Shown here: one piece after another, positions 42,650 through 52,059 of the stretch
Position numbering within the stretch: the first letter of the stretch is position 1
Layout: each line of letters opens with the position of its first letter
NCBI GenBank assembly: GCA_944387055.1
Contig: CALXDL010000007.1
Span: forward strand, 1-60,189
DNA length: 60,189 nt
DNA from: an uncultured Oscillospiraceae bacterium
GTDB lineage: Bacteria; Bacillota; Clostridia; Oscillospirales; Oscillospiraceae
Direction: 5' to 3'
Position numbers and translations under genes: made by a program
Notes under the pieces: generated by a model
What the model was told of the DNA's origin: nothing
Database searches by the model: none
The model's input: the letters and a program-made list of their open reading frames with translations, nothing else

Positions 42650-44563
42650 TCAACCCTCCTTACTGGCCGTGATCGCGCCGAAGGGACAGATGCTCACGCA
42701 GGCGCCGCAGTTGACGCACTTGTCCGGATCGATGGTGTGCGGCTGCTTCACGGTACCGCTGATGGCCTCCATGGGGCAGTTCTTGCGGCACTTGCCGCAG
42801 CCCTTGCACTTGTCCGCCTCGATGGTGGGGTGGGGCTTCTCTTTGTTGCAGATGGGGCAGTGATGATCGACCACATGCCGCAGATACTCGTCCCGGAAAT
42901 ATTTCAGGGTGCTCTGCACCGGCTTGCAGGCGCTTTGCCCCAAGCCGCACAAAGCGGTGGAGCTGATGGTGTCCGCCAGCTCTTCCAACAGGTCCAGGTC
43001 CTCCAAGGTCCCCTGGTTGGCGATGATCCGGTCCAAGATCTCCAGCATCCGCTTCGTGCCCTCCCGGCAGGGGACGCACTTGCCGCAGGATTCCTTCTGG
43101 GTGAACTCCATGAAGAAGCGGGCCGTCTCCACCATGCAGGTGTCCTCGTCCATGACCACCAGACCGCCGGAGCCGATCATGGCGCCGATGCTCTTGAGGG
43201 AGTCGAAGTCCAGCGGCAGGTCCAGATGCTCCTGACTGGCGGTGGTCGCGCCGCCGGAGGGACCGCCGATCTGTACGGCTTTGAACTTCTTCCCGTCTCG
43301 GATCCCGCCGCCGATGTCGAACACCACCTCGCGGATGGTGGTGCCCATGGGCACCTCGATGAGGCCGGTGTTCACCACGTTGCCGGTGAGGGCGAAGGCC
43401 TTGGTGCCGGGGCTTGTCTTGGTGCCGATGGAACGATACCACTCCACGCCGTTGCGGATGATGAGGGGCACGTTGGCGAAGGTCTCCACATTGTTGAGGA
43501 CCGTGGGCGAGGCCCACAGGCCGTGTTCGATGGTCCGGGGCGGCTTGACGCGGGGCATGCCCCGCTTCCCCTCGATGGAGGCGGTGAGCGCGCTGCCCTC
43601 GCCGCACACGAACGCGCCGGCGCCCCGGTTCACGTGGATGCGGAACGAGAAATCCGTGCCCATGATGTGCTCGCCCAGCAATCCGTAGGCCTCAGCTTTG
43701 GCGATGGCGGCTTTCAGACGGGTCACTGCCAGCGGATACTCGGCGCGGACATAGATATAGCCCGTGTCGCTGCCCACCGCCAGGCCCGCGATCATCATCC
43801 CCTCCAGCACACTGTGGGGGTTGCCCTCCATGATAGAGCGGTCCATGAACGCGCCGGGATCGCCCTCGTCACCATTGCAGACGATATACTTCTGCTCCGT
43901 CTGCTGCTTCCGGGCGCCCTCCCACTTGCGGCCGGCCGGGAACCCGCCGCCGCCCCGGCCGCGCAGGCCGGAGTCTGTGATGGTCTTGCAGATCTCCTCG
44001 CCGGTCATCTCGAAGAGCGCCTTCTCAAAGGCGGCATAGCCGCCCTTGGCCACGTACTCCTCGATATCCTCCGCGTCGCTGCTGCCGCAGTTCTCCAGCA
44101 CCACTCGGTGCTGGCGCTTATAGAAGGGGATATCCGCCTGATGGGGATAGGCCACCCCGTCCAGGTGGTACACCAGCCGGTCGATGATCTCTCCGCCCAG
44201 GACGGTCCGCTCTAAGATCTCATGACAGTCCTCCGGCTTGACATGGATGTACATGACGCCCATCGGCTCGATATGGACCAGGGGGCCCATCTCACAAAAG
44301 CCGTGGCAGCCGCTCATCTTCACATGGAGGCTCTTCTCCTCGTCCGTGTCGTGCTTGAGGCCCACATACACCCGCAGGCCCCGCTGCTCACACTCCTCCT
44401 TCAGGACTTCGTAGATCTTCATGGCGCCGCCGGCGATACAGCCGGTGCCGGCGCAGATGAGGACAGAGGGCACCTGCCCGCTTTGCTTCAGAGCGTTCTT
44501 AGCGTTGGCCTGGAACACGTGGAAGCTGTCCCGGTTGAGCTTGGTCTGGATGTTGCGCATCAT
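42650..44563 (-). CDS. hydB: NADH-binding flavoprotein subunit of the bifurcating hydrogenase (NuoF-like)
   Basis: The roughly 637-residue protein has, in order, an N-terminal 2Fe-2S thioredoxin-like domain (CAGTGC.. and CHGFC), the NADH/FMN domain with GRGGGGFPAGRKWE and CNGDEGDPGAFMDR, a 4Fe-4S site with ESCGKCVPCREGT, and a C-terminal dicluster ferredoxin (CKGCGKCRKNC, CVNCGACVSIC). It is the site of electron bifurcation. AGGAGG is followed by ATGATG overlapping the hydC stop; the start is 44563 or 44560. It precedes hydA by 3 bases. Confidence 0.95.
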   Translation of the reverse strand: MMRNIQTKLNRDSFHVFQANAKNALKQSGQVPSVLICAGTGCIAGGAMKIYEVLKEECEQRGLRVYVGLKHDTDEEKSLHVKMSGCHGFCEMGPLVHIEPMGVMYIHVKPEDCHEILERTVLGGEIIDRLVYHLDGVAYPHQADIPFYKRQHRVVLENCGSSDAEDIEEYVAKGGYAAFEKALFEMTGEEICKTITDSGLRGRGGGGFPAGRKWEGARKQQTEQKYIVCNGDEGDPGAFMDRSIMEGNPHSVLEGMMIAGLAVGSDTGYIYVRAEYPLAVTRLKAAIAKAEAYGLLGEHIMGTDFSFRIHVNRGAGAFVCGEGSALTASIEGKRGMPRVKPPRTIEHGLWASPTVLNNVETFANVPLIIRNGVEWYRSIGTKTSPGTKAFALTGNVVNTGLIEVPMGTTIREVVFDIGGGIRDGKKFKAVQIGGPSGGATTASQEHLDLPLDFDSLKSIGAMIGSGGLVVMDEDTCMVETARFFMEFTQKESCGKCVPCREGTKRMLEILDRIIANQGTLEDLDLLEELADTISSTALCGLGQSACKPVQSTLKYFRDEYLRHVVDHHCPICNKEKPHPTIEADKCKGCGKCRKNCPMEAISGTVKQPHTIDPDKCVNCGACVSICPFGAITASKEG

Positions 44564-45036
44564 ACTGCCTCCTTGTTCCGGATGTCTTCCAGCAGCGCCA
44601 GTGCCGTCTCCGGCGTCATCTTGGCATGGACCTCGCCGTCGATGGTCATGACGGGGGCCAGCCCGCAGGCGCCCAGGCACGCCACGGTCTCCAGTGTGAA
44701 CAGGCCGTCAGCGGAGGTCTTCCGCTTCCCGGTCAGCGCCAGATAGTCGTGGATGGCATCATAGATCGGTTGGGATTTGCGGACATGGCAGGCGGTCCCG
44801 GCGCACACTTTGATGATGTGCCGGCCCTTGGCCTCCAGGGAGAAGTTCTCATAGAAAGTGGCCACGCTGTACACCCGCGCGGTGCTGATGCCCAGCTCTT
44901 CCGCTACGAGGGTCAGGGCCTCCTCGCTGAGATACTTGTACTCTGCCTGGATCTCCTGCATGATGGCGATGAGGTTCGACGGATCGCACTCGTAAGCCTC
45001 GACGATCTCTTTCGCCTTGGTCAGATCCTCTCTCAT
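44560..45036 (-). CDS. hydC: NuoE-like 2Fe-2S subunit of the bifurcating hydrogenase
   Basis: The 158-residue protein has a helical N-terminus and a thioredoxin-like 2Fe-2S domain with CAGTACHVR (residue about 80) and CLGACGLAP (about 121), the four ligands. It matches NuoE/HydC and starts the trimeric hydrogenase operon. A ribosome site GAAAAGGAG precedes the ATG. Its stop overlaps hydB. Confidence 0.93.
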   Translation of the reverse strand: MREDLTKAKEIVEAYECDPSNLIAIMQEIQAEYKYLSEEALTLVAEELGISTARVYSVATFYENFSLEAKGRHIIKVCAGTACHVRKSQPIYDAIHDYLALTGKRKTSADGLFTLETVACLGACGLAPVMTIDGEVHAKMTPETALALLEDIRNKEAV

Positions 45037-45150
45037 GGGTCGTTCTCCTTTTCATGGTATAGGGAAGCGGCACGATGGCCCCCTCTGGCCAGCGCGCCGC
45101 TGCGGACCTTCCTGTCCGTCTCTCATGACGTGTCTCTCATTCACATGGTC

Positions 45151-45180
45151 AGTATACAATGCCCCCTATTTCCCTGTCAA
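45151..45180 (-). promoter_or_regulatory. promoter of the hydCBA operon
   Basis: TTGACA (45180-45175), 18-bp spacer, TATACT (45156-45151) on the minus strand, about 115 bp upstream of hydC. Confidence 0.75.
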
Positions 45181-45290
45181 AGTGTTTTTCTTTTTTGTAT
45201 AAACAGACGAATCTCCTCGTATCGTTTTGTAGAAAAAAACGGCCGCCGGTATCCCAGTCCGGGGTACCGGCGGCCATTGGACACGGAGCA

Positions 45291-46679
45291 TCACTTTTTG
45301 AGAGGCCTGCCTTCTCGGACGGCATGGACCACCATGCCGGTCAAGGCGAAGAGGGCGATGGCATTGGGGATGACCATGAGCTGGTTGAACATGTCAGACA
45401 GGCTCCACACCAGGTCGCTGGAGGTGAGGGTCCCCAGGAAGATGAACACCAGGGCGGCCACGGTGTAGGGTACCACGGCCTTCTCGCCGAAGAGATACGT
45501 CACGTTGACCTTGCCGAACAGGTTCCAGCCCAGGATGGTGGAGAAGGCGAAGAAGAACAGGCACACGGCCACGAACGCCGCGCCCATAGCCTCACCGAAG
45601 ATGGAGCCGAAAGCGGCCTGCGCCAGGTTCGTGTTGTTGAGCGTGGCCGCCACGGTCTCAGTATAGCCGCCGGCCAGAGGGCCGTCAGCTGTATAGAGGG
45701 TGGAGATGACCACCAGGGCGTTGAGCGTCAGGACCACGAACGTGTCGATGAACACGCCGATCATGGCCACCACGCCCTGGTCGTGGGGCTTGGCCACATT
45801 GGCCAGCGCGTGGGCATGGGGCGTAGAGCCCATGCCGGCCTCATTGGAGAAAAGGCCCCGCTTGGCGCCCTGGCTGATGGCAGTCTTGAGGGCATAGCCC
45901 AAGCTGCCGCCGATGATGGCATCCGGCTGGAAGGCATAGCGGAAGATCATGGCAAAAGTATCGTCCAGATACTGGAAGCGGGCGATCAGGACCACCAGGC
46001 CGCCCAGGATGAACAGTGCCGCCATGACGGGGACCAGCTTCTCCGTGACGGCGGCCAGCCGCTGGACACCGCCCAGGAAGATGACCGCGCAGATCGCCAC
46101 CAGGGCGATGCCCACGATCCAGGAGGGGATGCCGAAGGCCGTCTGGAACGTGGAGCCGATGGAGTTGGACTGGACCATGCAGCCAAAGAAGCCCAGGGCC
46201 AGGATGATGGCCACGGCGAAGAACCCCGCCAAGAACTTGCCGAAGCCGCCGCGGAAGGCCGTGGTGATGTAATACACCGGGCCGCCCAGGATGTTGCCCT
46301 TGCTGTCCTTGCGGCGGGTCTGCTGGGCCAGGGTCGCCTCCGCGTAGATGGTGGCCATGCCGAAGAAAGCGATGATCCACATCCAGAAGATGGCGCCGGG
46401 GCCGCCCGTGAGGATGGCGCCGCTGGCACCGACGATGTTGCCGGTGCCCACTTGAGCAGCGATGGCAGTAGCCAGCGCCTGGAAGGAGCTCATACCGCTC
46501 TTATGGCGGTCGCCGTGCAGGGACAGGTTCCCGAAGACCTTGCCCATGCCCTCGCCGAAGCAGCGGACTTGGACGAAGCGGGTCTTGATGGTGAACCACA
46601 GGCCCACGGCGATCAGCAAGATCACCAGGATATAGTCGGACAGGTACGAGTTGATGGTGTTCACGATGGATAACAGCAT
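45291..46679 (-). CDS. sodium:alanine/glycine symporter (AGCS family)
   Basis: The 462-residue transporter has about eleven hydrophobic segments and the AGCS sequences ALATAIAAQVGTGNIVG (residues about 69-85) and GLFSNEAGMGS (about 283-293). It imports alanine or glycine with sodium. A tandem glycine riboswitch plus a terminator in its 5' leader shows that its expression answers glycine, so glycine is the likely cargo. The start at 46679 follows AGGAGGG. Confidence 0.93.
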   Translation of the reverse strand: MLLSIVNTINSYLSDYILVILLIAVGLWFTIKTRFVQVRCFGEGMGKVFGNLSLHGDRHKSGMSSFQALATAIAAQVGTGNIVGASGAILTGGPGAIFWMWIIAFFGMATIYAEATLAQQTRRKDSKGNILGGPVYYITTAFRGGFGKFLAGFFAVAIILALGFFGCMVQSNSIGSTFQTAFGIPSWIVGIALVAICAVIFLGGVQRLAAVTEKLVPVMAALFILGGLVVLIARFQYLDDTFAMIFRYAFQPDAIIGGSLGYALKTAISQGAKRGLFSNEAGMGSTPHAHALANVAKPHDQGVVAMIGVFIDTFVVLTLNALVVISTLYTADGPLAGGYTETVAATLNNTNLAQAAFGSIFGEAMGAAFVAVCLFFFAFSTILGWNLFGKVNVTYLFGEKAVVPYTVAALVFIFLGTLTSSDLVWSLSDMFNQLMVIPNAIALFALTGMVVHAVREGRPLKK

Positions 46680-46692
46680 AAGATCTCCCTCC

Positions 46693-46734
46693 TAAAAAAA
46701 TCACCGGGACAGCTGGGGAGAACAGCCGTCCCGG
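46693..46734 (-). terminator. leader terminator of the glycine riboswitch
   Basis: CCGGGACGGCTG (46734-46723) pairs with CAGCTGTCCCGG (46715-46704), 12 bp with one wobble, followed by TGATTTTTTT. It ends a few bases upstream of the ribosome site and could be the expression platform. Confidence 0.85.
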
Positions 46735-46794
46735 GAAAAGACACGCATCCGCGCCCGCGGTGAGACTGCATCATGCCTCCCGCGGCGTTTCCAC

Positions 46795-46965
46795 ACTCTG
46801 TCCTTTTACCTGAGAGATTCAGCGGGATCTCTCCCGCCTTGCACCTTCGGTACTCATAGCTGAGCTTCTCCAGAGCCACATCCGTCCATAGTCCCCACCC
46901 GTTTGCCCGGGCGCCTGAGAGTTTCACTCCTTCGGCAGGCTTTCGCCGTTCCCCTACGGACTTCG
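46795..46965 (-). promoter_or_regulatory. tandem glycine riboswitch
   Basis: On the minus strand, aptamer 1 has the core GCCGAAGG..ACTCTCAGGCGCCCGGGCAAACGGGT-type sequence. Aptamer 2 has CTCTGGAGAAGCTC, ACCGAAGGTGCAAGGCGG and ATCTCTCAGGTAAAAGGACAGAG. These are the two-aptamer glycine riboswitch hallmarks, in the correct order and spacing. Two intact aptamers suggest cooperative binding. Whether glycine turns the gene on or off cannot be read reliably. Confidence 0.93.
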
Positions 46966-46990
46966 TTTGCCGGTATTCGATTGTAGTGAT

Positions 46991-47019
46991 ACCTTACCAC
47001 GGTACGGCCCGATCGTCAA
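46991..47019 (-). promoter_or_regulatory. promoter of the glycine-riboswitch transcript
   Basis: TTGACG (47019-47014), 17-bp spacer, TAAGGT (46996-46991), about 25 bp upstream of aptamer 1. Confidence 0.55.
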
Positions 47020-47065
47020 ATCCCTCTGTGCAGGATATCCATGCTTTTTTTTCATACCCCAGATG

Positions 47066-47099
47066 AAAGAACGTCCCCAGCGCGCTGCGCTGGGGACGT
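47066..47099 (-). terminator. intrinsic terminator of the cysteine-desulfidase-like gene
   Basis: A 13-bp perfect stem (47071-47083 with 47087-47099), followed by TCTTTCATC on the minus strand. Confidence 0.75.
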
Positions 47100-47113
47100 C
47101 CGTCAGGGTCTGA

Positions 47114-48388
47114 TCATTCGCCGACCATGATGTCCAGCAGCACCTCGTCCGTGCGGCGCATGCCCTCACGGGCCATGCGGCCCACGCTGGCGATGGTCTT
47201 CTCCACGTCCTCTTTGACGATGCCCTCACCGTCGCAGAAGCCGTCACCGCCGTTGACGTACATATCGTAGCCCAGCAGGCCCGCCTGGACCGCCGCAGCG
47301 ATCTTGGCCGCGCAAGAGGGCTTGGCCCCGTCGCACACCATGCCGGAGCAGGTGCCCAGCGCATTGGTGATGGTCTGGGCGATGGCCTCATAGCTGGCGC
47401 CCTTGAGGTAGGCGATGCCGCATGCCGCACCGGTACCGGCGCTCACAGCGCCGCAGAAAGCGGACAGCGTGCCGATGCTGGTCTTCTGATGGATGGTGAT
47501 CAGGTCCGCCGCCACCAGGGCACGGATCATCTTCTCCTCAGACACGCCCATGGCCTTGGCATACTCGATGACGGGCAGAGAGGTCGTCATGCCCTGGTTG
47601 CCGCTGCCGGAGACGATGACCACCGGCAGCTCGCAGCCGCTCATCCGCGCGTCAGAGCCGGCAGCAGCCGCGGCAGCCGCGCGCACAGGCAGGCTGTCGC
47701 CGTAGGTCTCCAGCAGGTGCTTGCCCACCTGGGCGCCCCACTTCTCCTCCAGGCCGGCCTTGGAGATGGCGGTGTTGTACGCGATCTGACGGCGGATGAC
47801 CTCCTCCACGTCGGCGATGTCCACCGTGTCGGCGAAAGCGAGGATCTCCTTCACGTTCAAGACCGAACGGTCCGTCTTCTTCGCGGTCCCGGCGCTGCCC
47901 TGGGCCTGATAGAGCACCTTGTCATCCACCTGGATGCGGGTGACGTTGGTGTGATAGTCCATGATCTCGCAGCTGGCGGTATGGCCGCCGCCGCTGACCT
48001 CCACGTTGATGTAGAACACGCGGTCGCCCAGATAGGGGACGACCTTGATCTCGTGGCTGTCCAGATACGCCTTCATCTCCTGGATCTGTTCCGGCGTCAC
48101 TTTGGACAGCACCTCCAGGTCCAGATCCTCCCGGCCGGCCACGATACCGGCGGCGGTGGCGGCTTCCAGGCCCTTGAGTCCGCCGGTGTTGGGGACGGTG
48201 ACGGCCTTGACGTTCTTGATGATGTTCCCGCTGACCTCCAGCCGGGTCTTCTCCGGCATAGCGCCCATTGCCTCTCTAGCCTTGGCGGCGGCCAGAGCGA
48301 CGGCAATGGGCTCTGTACAGCCCATCGCGGGGATGAGTTCTTCCTTCAGGATCTGTACGTAGCTTTCATAATGAAGTGTCTTATCCAT
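47114..48388 (-). CDS. CyuA/YhaM-family L-cysteine desulfidase-like protein (UPF0597)
   Basis: The 424-residue enzyme has the UPF0597 hallmarks: PAMGCTEPIAVALAAA (Cys near residue 20), SGCELPVVIVSGSGNQG (about 276-292) and SGMVCDGAKPSCAAK (about 366). Members CyuA/CdsB are oxygen-sensitive 4Fe-4S cysteine desulfidases that release sulfide, ammonia and pyruvate. AGGAGG lies before the ATG at 48388. It has its own promoter and terminator, next to the glycine-riboswitch gene. A serine dehydratase-like activity is the main alternative. Confidence 0.87.
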   Translation of the reverse strand: MDKTLHYESYVQILKEELIPAMGCTEPIAVALAAAKAREAMGAMPEKTRLEVSGNIIKNVKAVTVPNTGGLKGLEAATAAGIVAGREDLDLEVLSKVTPEQIQEMKAYLDSHEIKVVPYLGDRVFYINVEVSGGGHTASCEIMDYHTNVTRIQVDDKVLYQAQGSAGTAKKTDRSVLNVKEILAFADTVDIADVEEVIRRQIAYNTAISKAGLEEKWGAQVGKHLLETYGDSLPVRAAAAAAAGSDARMSGCELPVVIVSGSGNQGMTTSLPVIEYAKAMGVSEEKMIRALVAADLITIHQKTSIGTLSAFCGAVSAGTGAACGIAYLKGASYEAIAQTITNALGTCSGMVCDGAKPSCAAKIAAAVQAGLLGYDMYVNGGDGFCDGEGIVKEDVEKTIASVGRMAREGMRRTDEVLLDIMVGE

Positions 48389-48434
48389 CGTAAAATCCTC
48401 CTTTGTGGTATCCCGTCCGATACCGACTGTCCCT

Positions 48435-48463
48435 ATTATAATGCTGCCGCCGCGCAGGTTCAA
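48435..48463 (-). promoter_or_regulatory. promoter of the cysteine-desulfidase-like gene
   Basis: TTGAAC (48463-48458), 17-bp spacer, TATAAT (48440-48435). Confidence 0.75.
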
Positions 48464-48506
48464 CCCCCACGCGGCGACGATCTGTCGAAAAATATCCCAG
48501 CGCGTC

Positions 48507-49301
48507 CTATCCCAGCACCACATCCAGCAGCATCATCACCAGGAAACCTGTCATCACACTGATGGTCCCCACGTGAGAGTGCTCGCCCAGCTGGGCCTCC
48601 GGGATCAGCTCCTCCACCACCACATAGATCATAGCGCCCGCGGCGAAAGAGAGGACCCAGGGCATGATGCCCGTGACACTGCCCGCCACCAACACGGTCA
48701 GCAGGCCGAACACGGGCTCCACCAAGCCGCTGGCCGCACCGCATAGGAACGCCTTCCCCGCGGCCACGCCGCGGGAGCGCATGGGCAGGGCCACGGCGGC
48801 CCCCTCCGGGAAATTCTGCAGGCCCATGCCGACCGCCAGCGCCACGGCAGCCGACAGCGCGCCCGGCGCGGCGTCCTGCGCCGCCACGGAGAAGCTCAGC
48901 CCGACGGCCATCCCCTCGGGGATGTTGTGGAGCGTCACCGCCAAGACGATCATCGTGGTGCGCTTCCAATGGACGTGCAGCCCCTCCGGTTCGTCACTGC
49001 CCAGATGCAGATGCGGCAGCAGCATGTCCAAGAGCATCAGGAACGCGCCGCCCAGCAGGAACCCGCCGCCCACCGGCAAGAGCACACTGCGCCCCTGCTC
49101 CTCTGCCATCTCCATGGCCGGCAGCAGCAGTGACCACACGGAGGCCGCGGTCATGACGCCCGCCGCGAAGCCCAGGAACACTTTCTGGACGGCGTGGGAC
49201 AGCTCCCGGCGGAAGCAGAACACCATCGCCGCGCCCAACACCGTGGCCAGGCAAGTGGCTCCGGTGCCGATGGCGGCGTAACACAGTTCCCGTTGCAGCA
49301 T
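48507..49301 (-). CDS. ZIP-family metal transporter (GufA-like)
   Basis: The 264-residue protein has about eight hydrophobic segments. Helix 4 has HNIPEG and helix 5 has QNFPEG, the metal-binding pair of GufA-like ZIP proteins; a His-rich loop LPHLHLGSDEPEGLHVH sits between helices 3 and 4. It should move zinc or another divalent metal into the cytoplasm. The start at 49301 follows GGAGAGGAG. No Fur or Zur box was seen upstream. Confidence 0.9.
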   Translation of the reverse strand: MLQRELCYAAIGTGATCLATVLGAAMVFCFRRELSHAVQKVFLGFAAGVMTAASVWSLLLPAMEMAEEQGRSVLLPVGGGFLLGGAFLMLLDMLLPHLHLGSDEPEGLHVHWKRTTMIVLAVTLHNIPEGMAVGLSFSVAAQDAAPGALSAAVALAVGMGLQNFPEGAAVALPMRSRGVAAGKAFLCGAASGLVEPVFGLLTVLVAGSVTGIMPWVLSFAAGAMIYVVVEELIPEAQLGEHSHVGTISVMTGFLVMMLLDVVLG

Positions 49302-49357
49302 GTCTCCTCTCCTTTCTCCGTGGAGCACGCAGGCGCAGAGCGGATCGTCCGTCCCCG

Positions 49358-50346
49358 TCAGACCGGCCAGAGGAGGTCCGACGCCACAGGCGTGTAGAAC
49401 AGCCGCTCCACCTGGGCCCGGTCACGGGTCTGGCCCAGGATCCACATGAGTTTGGCCACCACTGCTTCGGTGGTCATATCATAGGCCTCCAGCACGCCCA
49501 GACTGCTCTTGAGCCGGTGTCCCACATGATAGACGCCCAGGTCGCTGCCCTCGTTCTCCACCTGAGTGGTGAGGACCACCGTGCGCCCCGCCTCCATCCA
49601 GCGGCGCAAACAGGCGTCGAAGCCTCCCGTCTCCGGCAGGCCTCCCACCCCGAAGCTCTCGATGATGAGGGCGTCGTTGCGCTCCAGCAGGAAGTCCGCC
49701 TGCGTCCGGTCCATGCCGGGGATCAGTTTCATGAGGGCCACTTCCTGGTCCAGCGTGTGGTAGAACACCGGCTCCTTGGCGCAGGGCTGGCGGATGTAGC
49801 GCAGCAGTGTCCCATCCCGCAGGATCCCCAATAGCGGATAGTTGATGCTGGAGAATGCCTGGAAGCTTTTGGACCGCGTCTTCTTGGCCCGCGTGCCCAG
49901 GATGACTTTGCTGTTGGACACGACGCACACGCCCGGCAGGTCTTCCGCCGCGCAGCGCAACGCGTCCGTCAAGTTGATCTTGGAGTCTGTGGAATCGAAG
50001 CCCATGGGCTTCTGGGCCCCGGTGAGGACGATCGGCTTGGGACTTCCCTGGATGAGATCGCTCAGGGCAGCGGCCGTATAGGCCATCGGATCCGTCCCAT
50101 GGGTGAGGACGAAGCCGTCGTACGCGTCATAGTGCTCCTGGATGCAGTGCGCCATGGCCAGCCAGTGGGCAGGCGCCATATTGGTGCTGTCCAGGTCCAA
50201 GAGCTGGATGCAGTCCGTCTCGCAGATATCTGCCACAGAGGGGACGCAGGCCAGGAGCTGCTGCGAGGTCAGCTCCGGCGCCAGTCCTCCGGTCCCATCT
50301 CTGATGCGATCGTACCGCCGGTGCCGATCAGCAGGACTTTCTCCAT
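49358..50346 (-). pseudogene. ansA: type I L-asparaginase gene with a one-base frameshift near its start
   Basis: The start MEKVLLIGTGGTIASEM (from 50346) is the asparaginase N-terminus with its catalytic Thr. After 17-18 codons this frame ends at RRS-stop. In the next frame GLAPELTSQQLLACVPSVAD follows, then the rest to 49358, including catalytic VLTHGTDPMAYTA and TGAQKP. One base is missing in the G run at 50294-50296; adding one G joins the two into a single family-length chain. A ribosome site (GAGAGGGG) precedes the start. Either a recent pseudogene, a phase-variable gene or a sequencing error. Confidence 0.75.
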
Positions 50347-50359
50347 CCCGTCCCCTCTC

Positions 50360-51454
50360 TCACCCCAGGTCGCGGTGGTCGAGGGCCGCCAAGCCGAAGC
50401 GCACGGCCTGGGTGACGATCTCCCGCTCCTCCTCTGTCTCCGCCGCCTCCAGCTTCCCGCGCAGCTCCCGCAGGAACAGGCCCCGCAGGGAATCCTCGTC
50501 CGCCCTGGCCCAGATGTCCTGCGCCACGCGGGTCCGGTCCCGGACCTCCAGGGCATAGAACCGGTCCGAGAGCGCTTCCTGGAGCGCCGCGGCGCTCACG
50601 CCGCCTTCGTCCGCCTCACCGGTGAGGATGACGCGGTACAGGTTCTGAGCGGTATCCGGCGGCAGGGCGGCCTCCACGGCGGCGCGGGGCGGGCGCCCCG
50701 TCACGTCCACTTCCAGGATCTCGTACCGCCGCCGGGCGAACGGCACGAACTCCAGGGACACGCTCCCGCCGGACACCGTGCCCTGATAGAAGCCCTTCTC
50801 TCCCAGCTCGTCGAAGCCCCGGCCCTCCAGACAGCCCGGCCACGCGCAGACCGTGGTGCCGAAGACCAGCGGCTCTGTGCGCTTATGGATATGGCCCAGG
50901 GCCAGATAGGTCAGGCCGCTGGCGGCGATCTGCTCTTTGCAGAGGGGGGCGTAACGCGCCTGTGCCGGCTCCACCTCCCCGTGGAGGAGGCCGATATGGA
51001 CCCGGCCGTCCTGCGGAGCCGTGAAGCCCTCCAGCAGGCTCACGGCCTGCTCCGGCCCGGTGAACGCCGCCCCGTGGATCACAGCGCCCAGCTCCGGCAC
51101 CTCCACAGCGGTCAGGACGCCCTCCCGGAAGATATGGACGTTCTCCGGCCAGTCCACCGTCTCCCAGATGCCGCCCCGCCCGGCCCAGTCATGGTTGCCG
51201 GGGGCGATGAACACCCGGGCTTCCATCGTCCCCAGCGCCTGCGCCAGCAGTTCCCCGGTCTCCCGGAACGCTCCGCGGTCCTCGAACAGGTCTCCGGCCA
51301 AGAGCACCAGGGAGACGTGGTGGCTGTTGACATAGCTGGCCAGCCGGGCCCCCACCTCCCGGCTCTCCCGCCGGCGGGAGGCCGCCTGTTGGGGCGACAG
51401 GGCGCTGAAGGCGCTGTCCAGATGGATATCTGCCGCGTGGATGAATCGGAACAT
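50360..51454 (-). CDS. metallophosphoesterase of the SbcD/YhaO DNA repair type
   Basis: The 364-residue protein has the metal motifs ADIHLDS (residue about 7), GDLFED (about 56), GNHD (about 90), LLHG and GHIHK (about 184), as in SbcD, Mre11 and YhaO. The C-terminal 100 residues are a capping domain. In Bacillus YhaO is adjacent to the ATPase YhaN; here no such partner is adjacent. AGGAGG precedes the start at 51454. The downstream asparaginase begins 13 bases after its stop. Confidence 0.87.
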   Translation of the reverse strand: MFRFIHAADIHLDSAFSALSPQQAASRRRESREVGARLASYVNSHHVSLVLLAGDLFEDRGAFRETGELLAQALGTMEARVFIAPGNHDWAGRGGIWETVDWPENVHIFREGVLTAVEVPELGAVIHGAAFTGPEQAVSLLEGFTAPQDGRVHIGLLHGEVEPAQARYAPLCKEQIAASGLTYLALGHIHKRTEPLVFGTTVCAWPGCLEGRGFDELGEKGFYQGTVSGGSVSLEFVPFARRRYEILEVDVTGRPPRAAVEAALPPDTAQNLYRVILTGEADEGGVSAAALQEALSDRFYALEVRDRTRVAQDIWARADEDSLRGLFLRELRGKLEAAETEEEREIVTQAVRFGLAALDHRDLG

Positions 51455-51545
51455 GGGGACACCTCCTGTCAGGGGATCTCCCGCACAGGGCGGGAGGGAT
51501 GGGACCGGGAGCAGCGGCCCCACGGCCGCTCCCAGGCAGGGGCCC

Positions 51546-52022
51546 TCAGGCCTGCCAGCCTTTGCACACGTCTACCCACTCCACGAAGTTGGAGGAATAC
51601 CGCTCCAGCTCCTGGCAGGTCAGCTCGATGGCGCTGTTGTCGCTGCCGGCGGCGGGGAAGACCGTGTCGAACCGCTGGAGCGACACGTCCAGATAGACCT
51701 TCACGTCTTCCGGCAGCGCGAAGGGGCACACGCCCCCCACGTCATGGCCCACGCGCTCATGGGCCTCCTCATGGGTGAGCATCTTGGCTTTGGTGTGGAA
51801 GTGGGCTTTGTACTTGCTGTTGTCTACCTTGGCATCGCCCGCCACCACGATGATGATGGGCGCCTCATCCACTTTGAAGCTCAGGCTCTTGGCGATGCGG
51901 GCGCCTTCCACGCCCACGGCCACGGCGGCCAGCTCCACGGTGGCCGAAGACACATCGAATTCCCGGATGCGTCCTTCGACGCCGAACTGCTTGAGATGAT
52001 CTCTCACTTTTTGGATGGACAT
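51546..52022 (-). CDS. YbaK/EbsC-family aminoacyl-tRNA deacylase-like protein
   Basis: The 158-residue protein has the YbaK fold markers IAKSLSFKVDEAPIIIVVAGDAKVD and HDVGGVCPFALP, as in YbaK and ProX. Family members deacylate mischarged tRNA-Pro (Cys- or Ala-tRNA-Pro). The GGVCP block is the usual GGVSP-type substrate loop with Cys. AGGAGGAACGAGG lies before the ATG. Confidence 0.9.
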   Translation of the reverse strand: MSIQKVRDHLKQFGVEGRIREFDVSSATVELAAVAVGVEGARIAKSLSFKVDEAPIIIVVAGDAKVDNSKYKAHFHTKAKMLTHEEAHERVGHDVGGVCPFALPEDVKVYLDVSLQRFDTVFPAAGSDNSAIELTCQELERYSSNFVEWVDVCKGWQA

Positions 52023-52059
52023 GGTCCTCGTTCCTCCTCGTCTGTCTCGTCTCTATCCT

